Positions 8,522 to 18,211 of a stretch of 64,000 nt of DNA are shown in pieces (positions within the stretch are counted from its first letter, which is position 1; each line of letters begins with the position of its first letter). Location: the NCBI GenBank assembly GCA_964601205.1, contig CAZRML010000020.1:68867-132866 (forward strand), read 5' to 3'. The notes under the pieces were generated by a model. It had not been told where the DNA came from and did no database searches. It saw only the letters and a list, made by a program, of their open reading frames with translations. Origin of the DNA: JAQVEM01 sp964601205. Lineage in GTDB: Bacteria; Actinomycetota; Humimicrobiia; Humimicrobiales; Humimicrobiaceae. The position numbers were made by a program, and so were the translations under genes.

Positions 8522-9802
8522 TTGTCATCGGAAAATAACAAGAAAGGTGATTTTTTGAAATGCTCTTTTTGTGGTAAAACGCAAAGTCAGGTAAAAAAAT
8601 TAATTGCCGGTCCGGGAGTTTATATCTGTAATGAATGCGTGGACCTGTGCAATGAGATCATTGAAGAGGAATTAAAAGAGCAGAAGCAGATTGATTTTAA
8701 AAATCTTCCCAGACCGGGTGAAATTTATTCAATTTTAAATGATTATGTTGTCGGACAGGAAAGAGCGAAAAAGGTTCTGTCTGTGGCGGTGTATAACCAT
8801 TACAAGAGGGTTAGATATGAGGATAAGCTGGATAAGGATGATACAGAGGTCCAGAAGAGCAATATTTTGCTGATAGGGCCTACGGGCTGCGGAAAAACAC
8901 TTCTTGCCCAGACCCTGGCAAGAATATTAAATGTTCCGTTTTGCATTGCTGATGCTACATCGCTTACAGAAGCAGGTTATGTTGGAGAAGATGTTGAAAA
9001 TATATTGCTCCGATTGATACAGGCTGCGGATTTTGACATTAAGAGAGCCGAGACAGGTATTATTTATCTGGATGAGATAGATAAAATAAGCCGAAAGTCT
9101 GAAAATCCTTCAATTACCAGAGACGTATCGGGAGAAGGGGTGCAGCAGGCGCTGCTTAAGATTCTGGAAGGGACCGAAGCCAACGTACCCCCGCAGGGCG
9201 GCAGAAAACATCCTCACCAGGATTTTATACAGATTAACACCAGCAATATCCTTTTTATCTGTGGCGGTTCATTCAGTGGCCTGGAAAAGATAATTGAAAA
9301 AAGAATAAACGAAAGCAGTGTGGGCTTTATCTCAAAAAAAGTTCCCGGCAGGATGGAAAAGATTGATAAGTTTCTTCCAGGGATAATGCCGGAGGATTTA
9401 TTAAAGTATGGTTTAATTCCGGAACTAATCGGGAGGTTGCCTGTGGTAAGTACCCTGTCCAATCTTACCGAAGAAGACCTGATAAGAATATTAACCGAGC
9501 CAAAAAACTCTCTGGTGAAACAGTATAAAAAAATGTTCAGGATGGATAATGTTGACCTGGAGTTTACCGGAGGTGCTCTGAAGGAAATTTCAACGCTTGC
9601 TTCCCGTAGAGGGACAGGAGCAAGGGGCCTGAGGGCTATAATGGAAGAGATTATGTTAAATGTAATGTTTGAAATACCTGAACGGAGTGATGTTAATAAA
9701 TGTATAATATCAAGAGAAGTTGTGAGGGACAAAATTGAGCCCCAGATATTAGGTAGTTCCAACAATAAAGTTTTTTTGAAAGATGAGGAAAAATCAGCGT
9801 AA
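8522..9802 (+). CDS. clpX: Clp protease ATP-binding subunit ClpX
   Basis: AAA+ unfoldase that recognises degrons and threads proteins into ClpP. Seen: N-terminal zinc-binding domain with CSFCGK and CNECVDLC, Walker A GPTGCGKTLL, pore/Walker B region with IYLDEIDKI, GEGVQQALLKILEG, the RKH loop GGRKHPHQDF, LIPELIGRLPVV, and sensor region GTGARGLRAIMEE. AAGGAG at 8505-8510 fits the TTG at 8522 (426 aa); the GTG at 8510 overlaps the SD itself and is less likely. It lies about 100 nt after clpP, so an independent promoter is possible. Confidence 0.96.
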   Translation: MSSENNKKGDFLKCSFCGKTQSQVKKLIAGPGVYICNECVDLCNEIIEEELKEQKQIDFKNLPRPGEIYSILNDYVVGQERAKKVLSVAVYNHYKRVRYEDKLDKDDTEVQKSNILLIGPTGCGKTLLAQTLARILNVPFCIADATSLTEAGYVGEDVENILLRLIQAADFDIKRAETGIIYLDEIDKISRKSENPSITRDVSGEGVQQALLKILEGTEANVPPQGGRKHPHQDFIQINTSNILFICGGSFSGLEKIIEKRINESSVGFISKKVPGRMEKIDKFLPGIMPEDLLKYGLIPELIGRLPVVSTLSNLTEEDLIRILTEPKNSLVKQYKKMFRMDNVDLEFTGGALKEISTLASRRGTGARGLRAIMEEIMLNVMFEIPERSDVNKCIISREVVRDKIEPQILGSSNNKVFLKDEEKSA

Positions 9803-9803
9803 T

Positions 9804-12479
9804 ATGTTTGAGGGAATTGAAGGCAAATATAGCCCTGAATCATTTGAAAAGGAAATTTATAATTACTGGCTTGAAAATAAGTGTTTTTCGGCAAAAATAG
9901 ACAAATCAAAAACTCCATTCAGCATGGTGATACCTCCTCCCAATGTGACCGGCTATCTTCATATCGGTCATGCCCTTAATAATACTCTGCAGGATATAAT
10001 TACAAGATACAAAAGAATGAAGGGGCATAATACTACATGGGTTCCCGGGACCGACCATGCGGGAATAGCAACCCAGAATGTGGTAGAAAGAGCTTTAGAA
10101 AAGGAAAATTTAAACAGGTATATGCTGGGGAGAGAAAAGTTTATAGAACGGGTATGGGAATGGAAGGATGAATACGGCAGCCGTATCATAAATCAATTAA
10201 AATCACTGGGGTGCTCGTTAGACTGGGAGAGAGAAAGGTTTACCTTTGACAAAAGATATGTCAGAGCGATAACCAGGGAATTTGTAACCCTGTATAATGA
10301 TGGGCTGATTTACAGGGGAAATTACATGATTAACTGGTGCCCGAGGTGCCGGACTGCACTTTCTGACATTGAAGTTGAACATGTAGAAAAGAAAGGTAGC
10401 CTCTGGGATATCAAATATCCTCTGATAGACCCGGTTACGGATAAACCCGGCACCAGCGAGTACATAATTGTTTCAACCACCAGACCCGAAACCATGCTGG
10501 GTGATACAGCAGTGGCTGTGAATCCCGGGGATAGGAGATATAAAAAATACAGGGGCAGGTATGCTTATTTACCCCTGGTGGGACGAAAAATCCCTATTAT
10601 AGAAGACCTGTTTGTAGATATGGGATTTGGTACCGGTGCAGTAAAAGTGACACCGGCCCATGACCCCAATGACTTTGAAATCGGTAAGAGACATAATTTA
10701 GAAGAGATAAATATATTTAATGAAGATGCCACCCTTAATTCTAACGCCGGTAAATACAGCGGCCTGGACCGTTACAGGGCGAGACAGGAAGTATTAAATG
10801 ACCTTGAAGCACAGGACTTTCTAACCGGTCAGAAAAGTCATGTATCATCAATTGGGATTTGTTCCAGGTGCAACACAGTGGTGGAGCCGAGGATTTCAAT
10901 GCAGTGGTTTGTATCCATGAAGAAACTTGCCGGTCCTGCTATTGAAGCGGTAAAAGAGGGAAAGGTTAGAATAATACCGGAGAAATGGGAAAAGATATAT
11001 TTTAACTGGATGGAAAATATAAGAGACTGGTGCATATCCCGCCAGTTATGGTGGGGGCACAGGATTCCGGTATGGTATTGCAAGAACTGCGGTAAGATGA
11101 TAGTTAGTGAAGATAAACCTCTCAGCTGTCCTGATTGTGGAAGCAGCAGTTTTGAGCAGGACAGCGATGTTCTGGATACATGGTTTAGTTCATGCCTGTG
11201 GCCTTTTGCAGTTTTTGGATGGCCCGAAGAAACCGCGGATTTAAAGTATTTCTTTCCGACCGACGTTCTGGTGACCGCGCATGATATTATCTTCTTCTGG
11301 GTGGCGCGGATGATTATGATGAGCCTGTATTTCAGAAAGGACATTCCTTTTAAAGAAGTTTTTATAAACCCGCTGGTAAATGATTCCAGGGGGCAAAAAA
11401 TGAGTAAATCAAAAGGGAATGCAATTGATCCCATGAATATAATTGAAGAAAAAGGGGCGGATGTTTTAAGGTTCACTCTGGCGTCTCTGACAACTCCCGG
11501 AAGAAATTTAATTCTTGGTGATGAAAAGATTGAGGGCGTAAGAAATTTTGCCAATAAGCTATGGAACGGGTCTAAATTTGTATTGTCAAATCTGGATAAA
11601 AGCATTAATTTTGAAAGTATCAGTATGGATAAGCTGGATTTAGACCTGTGGGACAGGTGGATAATCTCGGGGTTAAACAGGGCAATAAAGGAAGTTGAAA
11701 AATATCTTGTCAGATACAATTTTTCTTTTGCATCCAGGCTCCTTTTAAGCTTTTTCTGGGATGATTACTGTGACTGGTATATTGAATCAGCAAAGGTGAA
11801 AATATATCATGGAAAAGATGATGGCGAAAGAGAAAGTACGATGTTTGTTTTATGGTATGTCCTGGAAAGATATCTCAGGATTCTTCATCCCTTTATGCCT
11901 TTTATTACAGAGAGAATATGGCAGAGTATTCCACACAGCGGAGATAGTCTTGCACTGAAGAACTTTCCTGAATATGAACCGGAAAGGCTGGATAAGAAAG
12001 CAGAAGAAGAGATAAAGGTACTTTTTAAGATTATAAGCGAGATAAGGAAAATAAGGTCGGAGCTAAAGATAAACCCGGCAAAAAAATTAAATGTAAGTCT
12101 GGGTACCGATAAAAAAGGCGGGACATTTTTAAAGCATAATGAAAAATATATTTGCAGCCTGGCAGGGACAGATAATCTGGAGTTTGATGACCGAACCGGC
12201 AAAAAAGGCTATATTAAAGCTTCTGCAGCTGATGTAGATATTTTTGTTTATATTCTTGATGTGTTTGATATAGAATTGGAGATAAAAAGGATAAAAGACA
12301 GAATCGAGAAGGTTAAGCTGGGAGCTGAAAAGAGCAGAAAAAAAATATCAAATATTGATTTTATAAAAAAAGCGCCGGCCGGGATTATAAAAAAAGAAAA
12401 AGATAAACTCAAGCAGGCAGACAGAGACCTGAAGGTACTGGGAGAACAGCTGGAGAAAATAAAAGATATTAACCAATAA
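9804..12479 (+). CDS. valS: Valyl-tRNA synthetase
   Basis: Class I synthetase charging tRNA-Val, with an editing domain that hydrolyses Thr-tRNA-Val. Seen in about 891 aa: HIGHALN near residue 50, the CP1 editing domain with TTRPETMLGD and HDPNDFEIG, WISRQLWWGH-type signature (CISRQLWWGHRIPVWYC), Cys-rich zinc knuckles, GQKMSKSKGNAIDP, anticodon domain, and a C-terminal coiled coil. ATG 9804 lies one nt after the clpX stop; an in-frame ATG at 9783 would overlap clpX by 20 nt and neither has a textbook SD. Order clpX-valS-folC is actinobacteria-like. Confidence 0.96.
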   Translation: MFEGIEGKYSPESFEKEIYNYWLENKCFSAKIDKSKTPFSMVIPPPNVTGYLHIGHALNNTLQDIITRYKRMKGHNTTWVPGTDHAGIATQNVVERALEKENLNRYMLGREKFIERVWEWKDEYGSRIINQLKSLGCSLDWERERFTFDKRYVRAITREFVTLYNDGLIYRGNYMINWCPRCRTALSDIEVEHVEKKGSLWDIKYPLIDPVTDKPGTSEYIIVSTTRPETMLGDTAVAVNPGDRRYKKYRGRYAYLPLVGRKIPIIEDLFVDMGFGTGAVKVTPAHDPNDFEIGKRHNLEEINIFNEDATLNSNAGKYSGLDRYRARQEVLNDLEAQDFLTGQKSHVSSIGICSRCNTVVEPRISMQWFVSMKKLAGPAIEAVKEGKVRIIPEKWEKIYFNWMENIRDWCISRQLWWGHRIPVWYCKNCGKMIVSEDKPLSCPDCGSSSFEQDSDVLDTWFSSCLWPFAVFGWPEETADLKYFFPTDVLVTAHDIIFFWVARMIMMSLYFRKDIPFKEVFINPLVNDSRGQKMSKSKGNAIDPMNIIEEKGADVLRFTLASLTTPGRNLILGDEKIEGVRNFANKLWNGSKFVLSNLDKSINFESISMDKLDLDLWDRWIISGLNRAIKEVEKYLVRYNFSFASRLLLSFFWDDYCDWYIESAKVKIYHGKDDGERESTMFVLWYVLERYLRILHPFMPFITERIWQSIPHSGDSLALKNFPEYEPERLDKKAEEEIKVLFKIISEIRKIRSELKINPAKKLNVSLGTDKKGGTFLKHNEKYICSLAGTDNLEFDDRTGKKGYIKASAADVDIFVYILDVFDIELEIKRIKDRIEKVKLGAEKSRKKISNIDFIKKAPAGIIKKEKDKLKQADRDLKVLGEQLEKIKDINQ

Positions 12480-12494
12480 GTAAAGAGTGGCACA

Positions 12495-13811
12495 GTGGAA
12501 TACGCTCAGATATGCAAATATTTAGATGACTGCCTTGTTTTTGGAATAAAACCCGGTTTAGAAAGAATAAAAAAATTACTTGAACTTTCAGGCAATCCTC
12601 AGAAAAAGGTTGAATTCATTCATATAGTGGGGACAAACGGCAAGACATCTACCACTAAAATTACTTCTGAGTTATTAAGGTACAGCGGTATTAAAACAGG
12701 TTTTTATATTTCCCCTCATATAAACTGCTATGCGGAAAGAATAGGAATAAATGGCAGGGATATCACGGAGAAAAAGTTTTCCATGGCATTTAACAGAATA
12801 TATCCTTATATAAAGGCAGTAAACAAGATGAATCTTGATGGGCCCCTTACCCAGTTTGAAATAGTTACTGCAATGGCATTAAAACTTGCCGGAGATGAAA
12901 ATCTTGAAGTCATGGTTCTGGAAACGGGAATGGGCGGGAGATGGGATGCTACCAATGTAGCGGACGCCAGAGTAGCCGGACTTACCGGCGTAAGTCTGGA
13001 GCATACAGAGATGCTTGGCAATACAGTAAAAAAAATATCATTAGAGAAGGTGGAAGTTATAAAGAGCGGGGCAATGGTTGCAACAACAAGTCGCAATAAG
13101 AATGTAATTGAAGTATTAAATAAAAAAGTAAATGATACCCGGTCCACTCTTTATTTATATGGAGAAGATTTTTGTATATTAAAAAAGAAAAATATGGGGC
13201 TCGGGGGATGGCTTCTTGATATTAAGGGAATCAGTGGTATCTACAGAGACTTAATGCTTCCACTTCCGGGCGGGTATCAGCCCCTGAATTTATCTCTTGC
13301 TGTGGCACTGGCGGAACTTTACATGAAAATCAGGAGGAGGAAACTGGATATCGAAAAAATAAAGGGAAGTATTGGCTCCCTGAAAGTAATGGGCAGGTTC
13401 GAAGTTATTCAAAAGGAGCCACTGGTAATAGCCGATGCCAGCCATAATCCCGAAGGAATAGATAATCTGGTTAAGAGCATGAAGACTTATTTCAGGAACC
13501 GTAAAAAAATAATTATTTTTGCCGTGTTAAAGGATAAAAACTATAGCAGCATGGTTAAAAAGATAATTAATATAAGCGATGTCTTAATTTTAACCTCCAG
13601 CATGTGTGAGAGGAGTCTTGATATCTTAAAACTTGAAAAAGTAGCAAAGGAAAAAATAAAAGAATCCAGTGCCACAAAAAAATATCCCGTAAAATTATAC
13701 ACCATGGACAATATAGAAAATTCTCTGAAATTTGCTTTAAAAATTTCTGATATAAATGATATTATATGCATTACTGGTTCAATAACAAATCTGGAGAATA
13801 TTGTAGGTTAA
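12495..13811 (+). CDS. folC: Folylpolyglutamate synthase / dihydrofolate synthase
   Basis: Mur-ligase-like ATP-dependent enzyme adding glutamate to dihydropteroate and to folates, retaining them in the cell. Seen in 438 aa: the P-loop VGTNGKTSTTK near residue 45, ISPHI, LETGMGGRWDATN, the carbamylated-Lys region VSLEHTEMLGNT, and the C-terminal domain with ADASHNPEGI. GTG start at 12495, 15 nt after the valS stop. Its product supports the one-carbon genes fhs and folD found at 51.5-54.2 kb. Confidence 0.95.
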   Translation: MEYAQICKYLDDCLVFGIKPGLERIKKLLELSGNPQKKVEFIHIVGTNGKTSTTKITSELLRYSGIKTGFYISPHINCYAERIGINGRDITEKKFSMAFNRIYPYIKAVNKMNLDGPLTQFEIVTAMALKLAGDENLEVMVLETGMGGRWDATNVADARVAGLTGVSLEHTEMLGNTVKKISLEKVEVIKSGAMVATTSRNKNVIEVLNKKVNDTRSTLYLYGEDFCILKKKNMGLGGWLLDIKGISGIYRDLMLPLPGGYQPLNLSLAVALAELYMKIRRRKLDIEKIKGSIGSLKVMGRFEVIQKEPLVIADASHNPEGIDNLVKSMKTYFRNRKKIIIFAVLKDKNYSSMVKKIINISDVLILTSSMCERSLDILKLEKVAKEKIKESSATKKYPVKLYTMDNIENSLKFALKISDINDIICITGSITNLENIVG

Positions 13812-13869
13812 GATAATTTATTTATAGAACCTGTATAAATAAAATATATAAATTTAATCTGGAGGATTA

Positions 13870-14328
13870 ATGGATTTATTTAAATATGTAAACGAAATTA
13901 TGGATTTTTTTACCCACCCTATATGGAAATACCTGGGTTATAGTTTAATTTTTTTATTGATTATTATCTGGCTTGCTTTTGTCTACTGGACTTACAGGGA
14001 TGCGAGACTCAGAAGTGAATATGTTCCTATAGCTGTTTTCTGGACACTGGTTATATTAATATTAAATTATCCGGGATTAATTCTTTATTTAATATTGAGG
14101 CCGCCGGAATTTATAGATGATATCATTGAGAGAGACCTTGAAATTGAAAGGATGGAGATGCTGCTTGAAAACAGGCAGCTAACCTGCCCTGCCTGCGGGA
14201 GCCCTGTAAAAGATGATTTTCTAATATGTCCTTACTGCAGGAAAAAATTAAAGAATTCCTGTATTAACTGCGGGAAGCCTTTAAATTTAGACTGGAAAGT
14301 TTGCCCGTATTGCAAAACTCCGCAGTAA
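13870..14328 (+). CDS. Membrane protein with C-terminal double zinc ribbon
   Basis: 152 aa. Two hydrophobic helices (about 20-41 and 58-80) are followed by a short charged helix and two zinc-ribbon units with four CxxC knuckles: CPACG, CPYCR, CINCG, CPYCK. The ribbons likely face the cytoplasm. Function unknown; zinc-ribbon membrane proteins of this sort occur in several low-GC genomes. It sits between folC and ndk, where Streptomyces has another small membrane protein gene, and has a good CTGGAGG site before ATG 13870. Confidence 0.8.
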   Translation: MDLFKYVNEIMDFFTHPIWKYLGYSLIFLLIIIWLAFVYWTYRDARLRSEYVPIAVFWTLVILILNYPGLILYLILRPPEFIDDIIERDLEIERMEMLLENRQLTCPACGSPVKDDFLICPYCRKKLKNSCINCGKPLNLDWKVCPYCKTPQ

Positions 14329-14423
14329 AAGGGCAGGGCCCGGGTTCTTTTGAATTTTGTGGGAATAATTTAAGCCGGTGGTATGTTATATTTAAAATGT
14401 TAAAGATAGGATGGACGGTATAT

Positions 14424-14831
14424 ATGGATAAAAAAGAAAAAAGCCTGGTTATAATAAAACCTGATGGGGTAAAGAAAAAGGTTATTGGAGAAATTATATC
14501 CCGGATAGAAAAAGAAGACCTTGCTATTGAGAAATTAAAAATGATAAAAATCGGCAGGGATATTGCGCGAAGGCATTACCGGGAACATAAAAATAAGAGT
14601 TTTTTTGATATGTTGATTGAATATATAACTTCCGGGCCTTCGGTGGTTATGGTTGTAAGCGGTACAGACGCTATTACCAGGATCAGGAAACTTATGGGCC
14701 CCACGGATTCTAAAAAGGCAGAGAAAGGCACAATCAGGGGCGACTTTGGCGTTGATATTACCGCAAATGTAATTCATGGCTCGGATTCAATAGAAAGCGC
14801 CGGGAGAGAAATTGAATTGTTTTTTAAGTAA
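14424..14831 (+). CDS. ndk: Nucleoside diphosphate kinase
   Basis: Transfers the gamma-phosphate from ATP to NDPs through a phospho-histidine, balancing NTP and dNTP pools. Seen in 135 aa: KSLVIIKPDGVKKK at the start, SGPSVVMVVSG, GPTDSKKAEKGTIRG and the active-site NVIHGSDS. The open frame runs back to 14301, inside the upstream gene, but homology begins at ATG 14424, so the upstream part is a shadow. The SD is weak. Confidence 0.96.
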   Translation: MDKKEKSLVIIKPDGVKKKVIGEIISRIEKEDLAIEKLKMIKIGRDIARRHYREHKNKSFFDMLIEYITSGPSVVMVVSGTDAITRIRKLMGPTDSKKAEKGTIRGDFGVDITANVIHGSDSIESAGREIELFFK

Positions 14832-14885
14832 AAGCCTGAAATTATAAAATGAATGGTAAATAAGATATTATTCTAAAGGTGGCTG

Positions 14886-15140
14886 ATGAATAAAAGAAGA
14901 GGGAAGATAGTATTTTTTATAGTACTTCTTGGAGGTATTATAGGAGCTATCCTGGGCCATGTTCTGGCTGATGTGATACCTTTATTAGATGAAGGCCTCA
15001 AGGTGGGCACAGATTCTCTCAGTCTTAATTTATACTTAATTGATATAAATTTTGGGATCCATGTAAATATTACGCTGGGAGCCATAATAGGAATACTAAT
15101 TGCTTTTTTATTAGCCGATGTTGGAAGAAGAAGGCCGTAA
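14886..15140 (+). CDS. DUF4321 small membrane protein
   Basis: 84 aa with two transmembrane helices (about 7-28 and 59-78) and a short external loop; it fits the DUF4321 family, usually found next to maf and the mreBCD operon. Function not known; the location suggests a link to envelope growth. AAAGGTGG precedes ATG 14886. Its 3' end overlaps the start of maf by 23 nt, indicating translational coupling. Confidence 0.8.
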   Translation: MNKRRGKIVFFIVLLGGIIGAILGHVLADVIPLLDEGLKVGTDSLSLNLYLIDINFGIHVNITLGAIIGILIAFLLADVGRRRP

Positions 15141-15750
15141 AAAAATAATTCTGGCTTCTGCTTCTCCAAGAAGAAGAGAAATACTTAAATTGTTGAAGCT
15201 GGATTTTGAGGTAGTCAAACTTAAGGGCTCTGGAGAGAAGCGGTTTAAAGATCCCTATACTATGGTGGTCCATAATAGTATCATTAAAGCCAGAAATGTT
15301 TATAATTATTTTAAAGAAAAGGATTCCAAAAAGCAGGTTACAGATTATACAGGGAGTTTTTTAATTGCCGGTTTTGATACTGTGGTGTATATAGATAAGG
15401 ATATTCTTGGTAAGCCGGCTGATAGAAAGCAGGCAGAGGGGTTTTTGAATATCCTTTCTGGCAGGTCTCATAAAGTGATAAGCGGAATTTGCATCTTTGA
15501 AAGTGATTCCGGTAAATATAATTACGGAACTGAATCTACAGAGGTTAAGTTCAGGAAGTTAACTGTGGATGAAATCAGGGGTTATCTGGACAGGGAAAAT
15601 GTTCTGGACAAAGCAGGCGCCTATAATGTGCTTGGATACGGAAGTTTGCTGGTAGAGAGAATAAATGGTTGTTTTTATAATGTAGCCGGACTGCCTGTTG
15701 CTAAATTTGTGAATATGCTAAAAGAATTCGATTGTAATGTTATTAGTTAA
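15118..15750 (+). CDS. maf: Maf-like nucleotide pyrophosphatase
   Basis: House-cleaning pyrophosphatase acting on dTTP/UTP or modified nucleotides in characterised relatives. Seen in 210 aa: ILASASPRRREILKLL near residue 10, the catalytic-Asp motif GFDTVV, GKPADRKQAEGFL and LSGRSHKVISGI. The start overlaps the DUF4321 gene; mreB follows 15 nt after the stop. maf just upstream of mreB is the usual Bacillota/Actinobacteriota arrangement. Confidence 0.93.
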   Translation: MLEEEGRKKIILASASPRRREILKLLKLDFEVVKLKGSGEKRFKDPYTMVVHNSIIKARNVYNYFKEKDSKKQVTDYTGSFLIAGFDTVVYIDKDILGKPADRKQAEGFLNILSGRSHKVISGICIFESDSGKYNYGTESTEVKFRKLTVDEIRGYLDRENVLDKAGAYNVLGYGSLLVERINGCFYNVAGLPVAKFVNMLKEFDCNVIS

Positions 15751-15765
15751 TTAAGGAGTTTATAA

Positions 15766-16800
15766 ATGCAGATGTTTGATTTTTTCCTGGATGTAATTGG
15801 TAGGGATATGGGGATAGACCTTGGAACGGCAAATACGCTGGTTTATGTCAAGGGCAGAGGAATAGTTCTGGATGAGCCCTCCGTAGTGGCGATAGATAAA
15901 GATAGAGGGAAAGTTCTGGCAGTAGGGAGAGAAGCCAAGATGATGGTGGGAAGAACTCCTGATAATATATCGGCAATCAGACCTCTAAAAGATGGTGTAA
16001 TTGCCGATTTTGAAACTACGGAAAAAATGCTGAGGTATTTTATAAACAGAGTCCATAAAAATGTAGGCTTTGCAAGACCAAGAATAGTTATCTGTGTGCC
16101 GTCAGGAATTACTCCGGTGGAAAAGAAAGCAGTGGTTGAAACCACTGAACAGGCGGGTGCAAGGGCAGCCTATATAATCGAGGAACCGCTGGCAGCCGCA
16201 ATTGGCTCCGGTCTTCCTATTGACGAACCGAGGGGCAGCATGATTATAGATATAGGTGGCGGAACTTCTGAGGTAGCCGTTATATCGCTGGGAGGGATAG
16301 TAGTGAGCCAGTCCCTTAGAATTGGTGGAGATGAGATGGATGAAGCTATTACTTATTATTTAAAGAAAGAACATAATTTATTTTTAGGTGAGAGAACTGC
16401 AGAACAGGTAAAAATGGAAATAGGCTCCGCGTTCCCGCTTGAAAATGAGGAGAAAATGGAGATAAATGGAAGGGACCTGGTAACCGGGCTCCCCGAGACA
16501 ATTATTATAACCAGTCAGCAGATAAGAAAAGCACTGGAAAAGGTGGTCGCTGATATTGTAAATTCAATTGTTGAAGTGCTTGATATTACTCCCCCGGAAC
16601 TTTCTTCTGATATCATGAAAAGAGGGATTGTTATGTCAGGGGGCGGGTCTCTTCTTAAAGGATTGGCTGAAAGGATCAGCAGGGAAACTCATTGTCCGGT
16701 TTATCTTGCCGAAGATCCACTGGCAGCAGTGGGCATAGGAGCAGGGAAATGCGTTGAGGACTTTAATACTTTAAAAAAATATCTTAAATACTCAAAATAA
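15766..16800 (+). CDS. mreB: Rod-shape protein MreB
   Basis: Actin-like ATPase forming membrane-associated filaments that guide lateral wall synthesis. Seen in 344 aa: amphipathic N-terminus (MFDFFLDVI), phosphate 1 motif GIDLGTANTLVYV, EEPLAAAIGSGLP, phosphate 2 IDIGGGTSEVAVI, and adenosine motif MSGGGSLLKGLAER. AAGGAG precedes ATG 15766 with good spacing. It starts the operon mreB-mreC-mreD-PBP2-rodA and implies rod-shaped or elongating cells. Confidence 0.97.
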   Translation: MQMFDFFLDVIGRDMGIDLGTANTLVYVKGRGIVLDEPSVVAIDKDRGKVLAVGREAKMMVGRTPDNISAIRPLKDGVIADFETTEKMLRYFINRVHKNVGFARPRIVICVPSGITPVEKKAVVETTEQAGARAAYIIEEPLAAAIGSGLPIDEPRGSMIIDIGGGTSEVAVISLGGIVVSQSLRIGGDEMDEAITYYLKKEHNLFLGERTAEQVKMEIGSAFPLENEEKMEINGRDLVTGLPETIIITSQQIRKALEKVVADIVNSIVEVLDITPPELSSDIMKRGIVMSGGGSLLKGLAERISRETHCPVYLAEDPLAAVGIGAGKCVEDFNTLKKYLKYSK

Positions 16801-16833
16801 CCTGTTTTATATTCAACCAATTATATTTTTTTG

Positions 16834-17643
16834 ATGGTCGCATTGAATAGAAGGTTCAGAATTTATATTATCCTTACTGTAATAATTATTTTATGTCTGA
16901 TAGTAATTACAGTTAGTTTCAGGCAATACGAATTACTCGGTACAATAAAATCTAAAACCCTTGATTTTTTCAAGCCAATTCAGGAGAGGTTCTTTTCACT
17001 GTTCAGGCCGGTTAAAAATTTCATTAATATAATAAAAGATTATGTAAACTTAAGGAAAGAATATATAATTCTTGAGGAAGAAAACTCCGGGTTAAGAAAA
17101 GAATATAGTGATTATGTAAACCTGAGGATTGAAAATGACTCTTTGAGAAAATTACTGGGAATAAAACTCAGGGAAGATTACGAGACTATAGCAGCGAAAG
17201 TGATAGGATTTTATAAGGGTGGATGGCAGTCAGAAGTTATTTTGAATGCCGGCAGTGGCCAGGGGGTTCGTGAAGGGATGGGAGTTATTAATGAAGACGG
17301 GCTGATAGGAGTAGTTGACCTGGTAGGCAATGACTCCTGTAATGTAAGGCTTATAGACGACCCGCGGAGCAGTATTGGAGCAAAAATCCTGTCCTCCAGG
17401 AAACTGGGAGTTCTAAAGGGAAATCAGGATGGGAAAGTTACACTTGAATATATCTCCAGCGGAGAAGATGTTTTTAAGGGAGATATAGTAATTACGTCAG
17501 AATATGGAAACTTACCCGGTGAGATTCTGATAGGACGGGTAAGAAGGGTAACTGAAAGCGCCGATAATCTTTATAAGATTATTGAGATAGAACCATTTGC
17601 TGATTTTACGGAGTTAGAGTATGTATTGATATTGGATGAATAA
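16834..17643 (+). CDS. mreC: Rod-shape protein MreC
   Basis: Membrane-anchored scaffold linking MreB to PBP2/RodA. 269 aa: one N-terminal helix (about 10-30), a coiled coil (about 65-105, repeated LRKEY/LRIEN), then the beta-rich extracytoplasmic domain with GSGQGVREGMGVI and RLIDDPRSSIGAKI. A TTG-ATG pair sits at 16831/16834; no SD is present, and a TATATT box ends 6 nt before the ATG, so a leaderless transcript is possible in addition to readthrough from mreB. Confidence 0.94.
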   Translation: MVALNRRFRIYIILTVIIILCLIVITVSFRQYELLGTIKSKTLDFFKPIQERFFSLFRPVKNFINIIKDYVNLRKEYIILEEENSGLRKEYSDYVNLRIENDSLRKLLGIKLREDYETIAAKVIGFYKGGWQSEVILNAGSGQGVREGMGVINEDGLIGVVDLVGNDSCNVRLIDDPRSSIGAKILSSRKLGVLKGNQDGKVTLEYISSGEDVFKGDIVITSEYGNLPGEILIGRVRRVTESADNLYKIIEIEPFADFTELEYVLILDE

Positions 17644-17692
17644 AGTAAATAAAATGTTTGGCTGGTGATGCTGGCTAATATAAATTAAAATT

Positions 17693-18211
17693 ATGAAAAT
17701 TTTTTCAAGATTTCTGCATTTTTTTATACTTATAATCTGCCTGCTGGTTCAGATAGTTTTTTTTGAATATCTGAAAATGTTCTATATAAACTTTGATTTA
17801 ATTATGGTAGTTATAATAGCAGTTACCGTTTTTGACGGAACATTATGGGGAATCTTACTTGGATTTATAGCAGGTATGACGCTGGACCTTATGGTGAGTG
17901 ATATCGCTGGCATAAGTGCGTTTATTTATGCTATAGATGCTTTCATAGCAGGCAGGCTAATTACAGTAGGATTTAAGTCAGTAAAGCAGGCTAACTTATT
18001 TATGGTTTTCTTAGTTACAGAAATTAATATTTTATTAATCAATTTGATTTATTATCTATTTAATTTTAACCCTGACTGGTTCGGCACCGGCATTGAACTT
18101 ATGACAAAACCGTTCTTTAATATTATCCTGATGTTTGCAGTCTTTCCCGTTATGAAGATAATTTCTGGCAGGAGGGAGGAAATTGGGTTTGAATATAAAA
18201 GTAAGATATAA
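17693..18211 (+). CDS. mreD: Rod-shape protein MreD
   Basis: 172-residue polytopic membrane protein of the elongasome with about five hydrophobic helices, TLWGILLGFIAGMTLDLM and ISAFIYAIDAFIAG being the recognisable MreD core. It overlaps the PBP2 gene by 29 nt. No clear SD precedes ATG 17693. Confidence 0.9.
   Translation: MKIFSRFLHFFILIICLLVQIVFFEYLKMFYINFDLIMVVIIAVTVFDGTLWGILLGFIAGMTLDLMVSDIAGISAFIYAIDAFIAGRLITVGFKSVKQANLFMVFLVTEINILLINLIYYLFNFNPDWFGTGIELMTKPFFNIILMFAVFPVMKIISGRREEIGFEYKSKI

Noticed and set aside
14301..14423. Long upstream extension of ndk
   Set aside because: It overlaps the zinc-ribbon protein's coding end; homology to the kinase starts at 14424.
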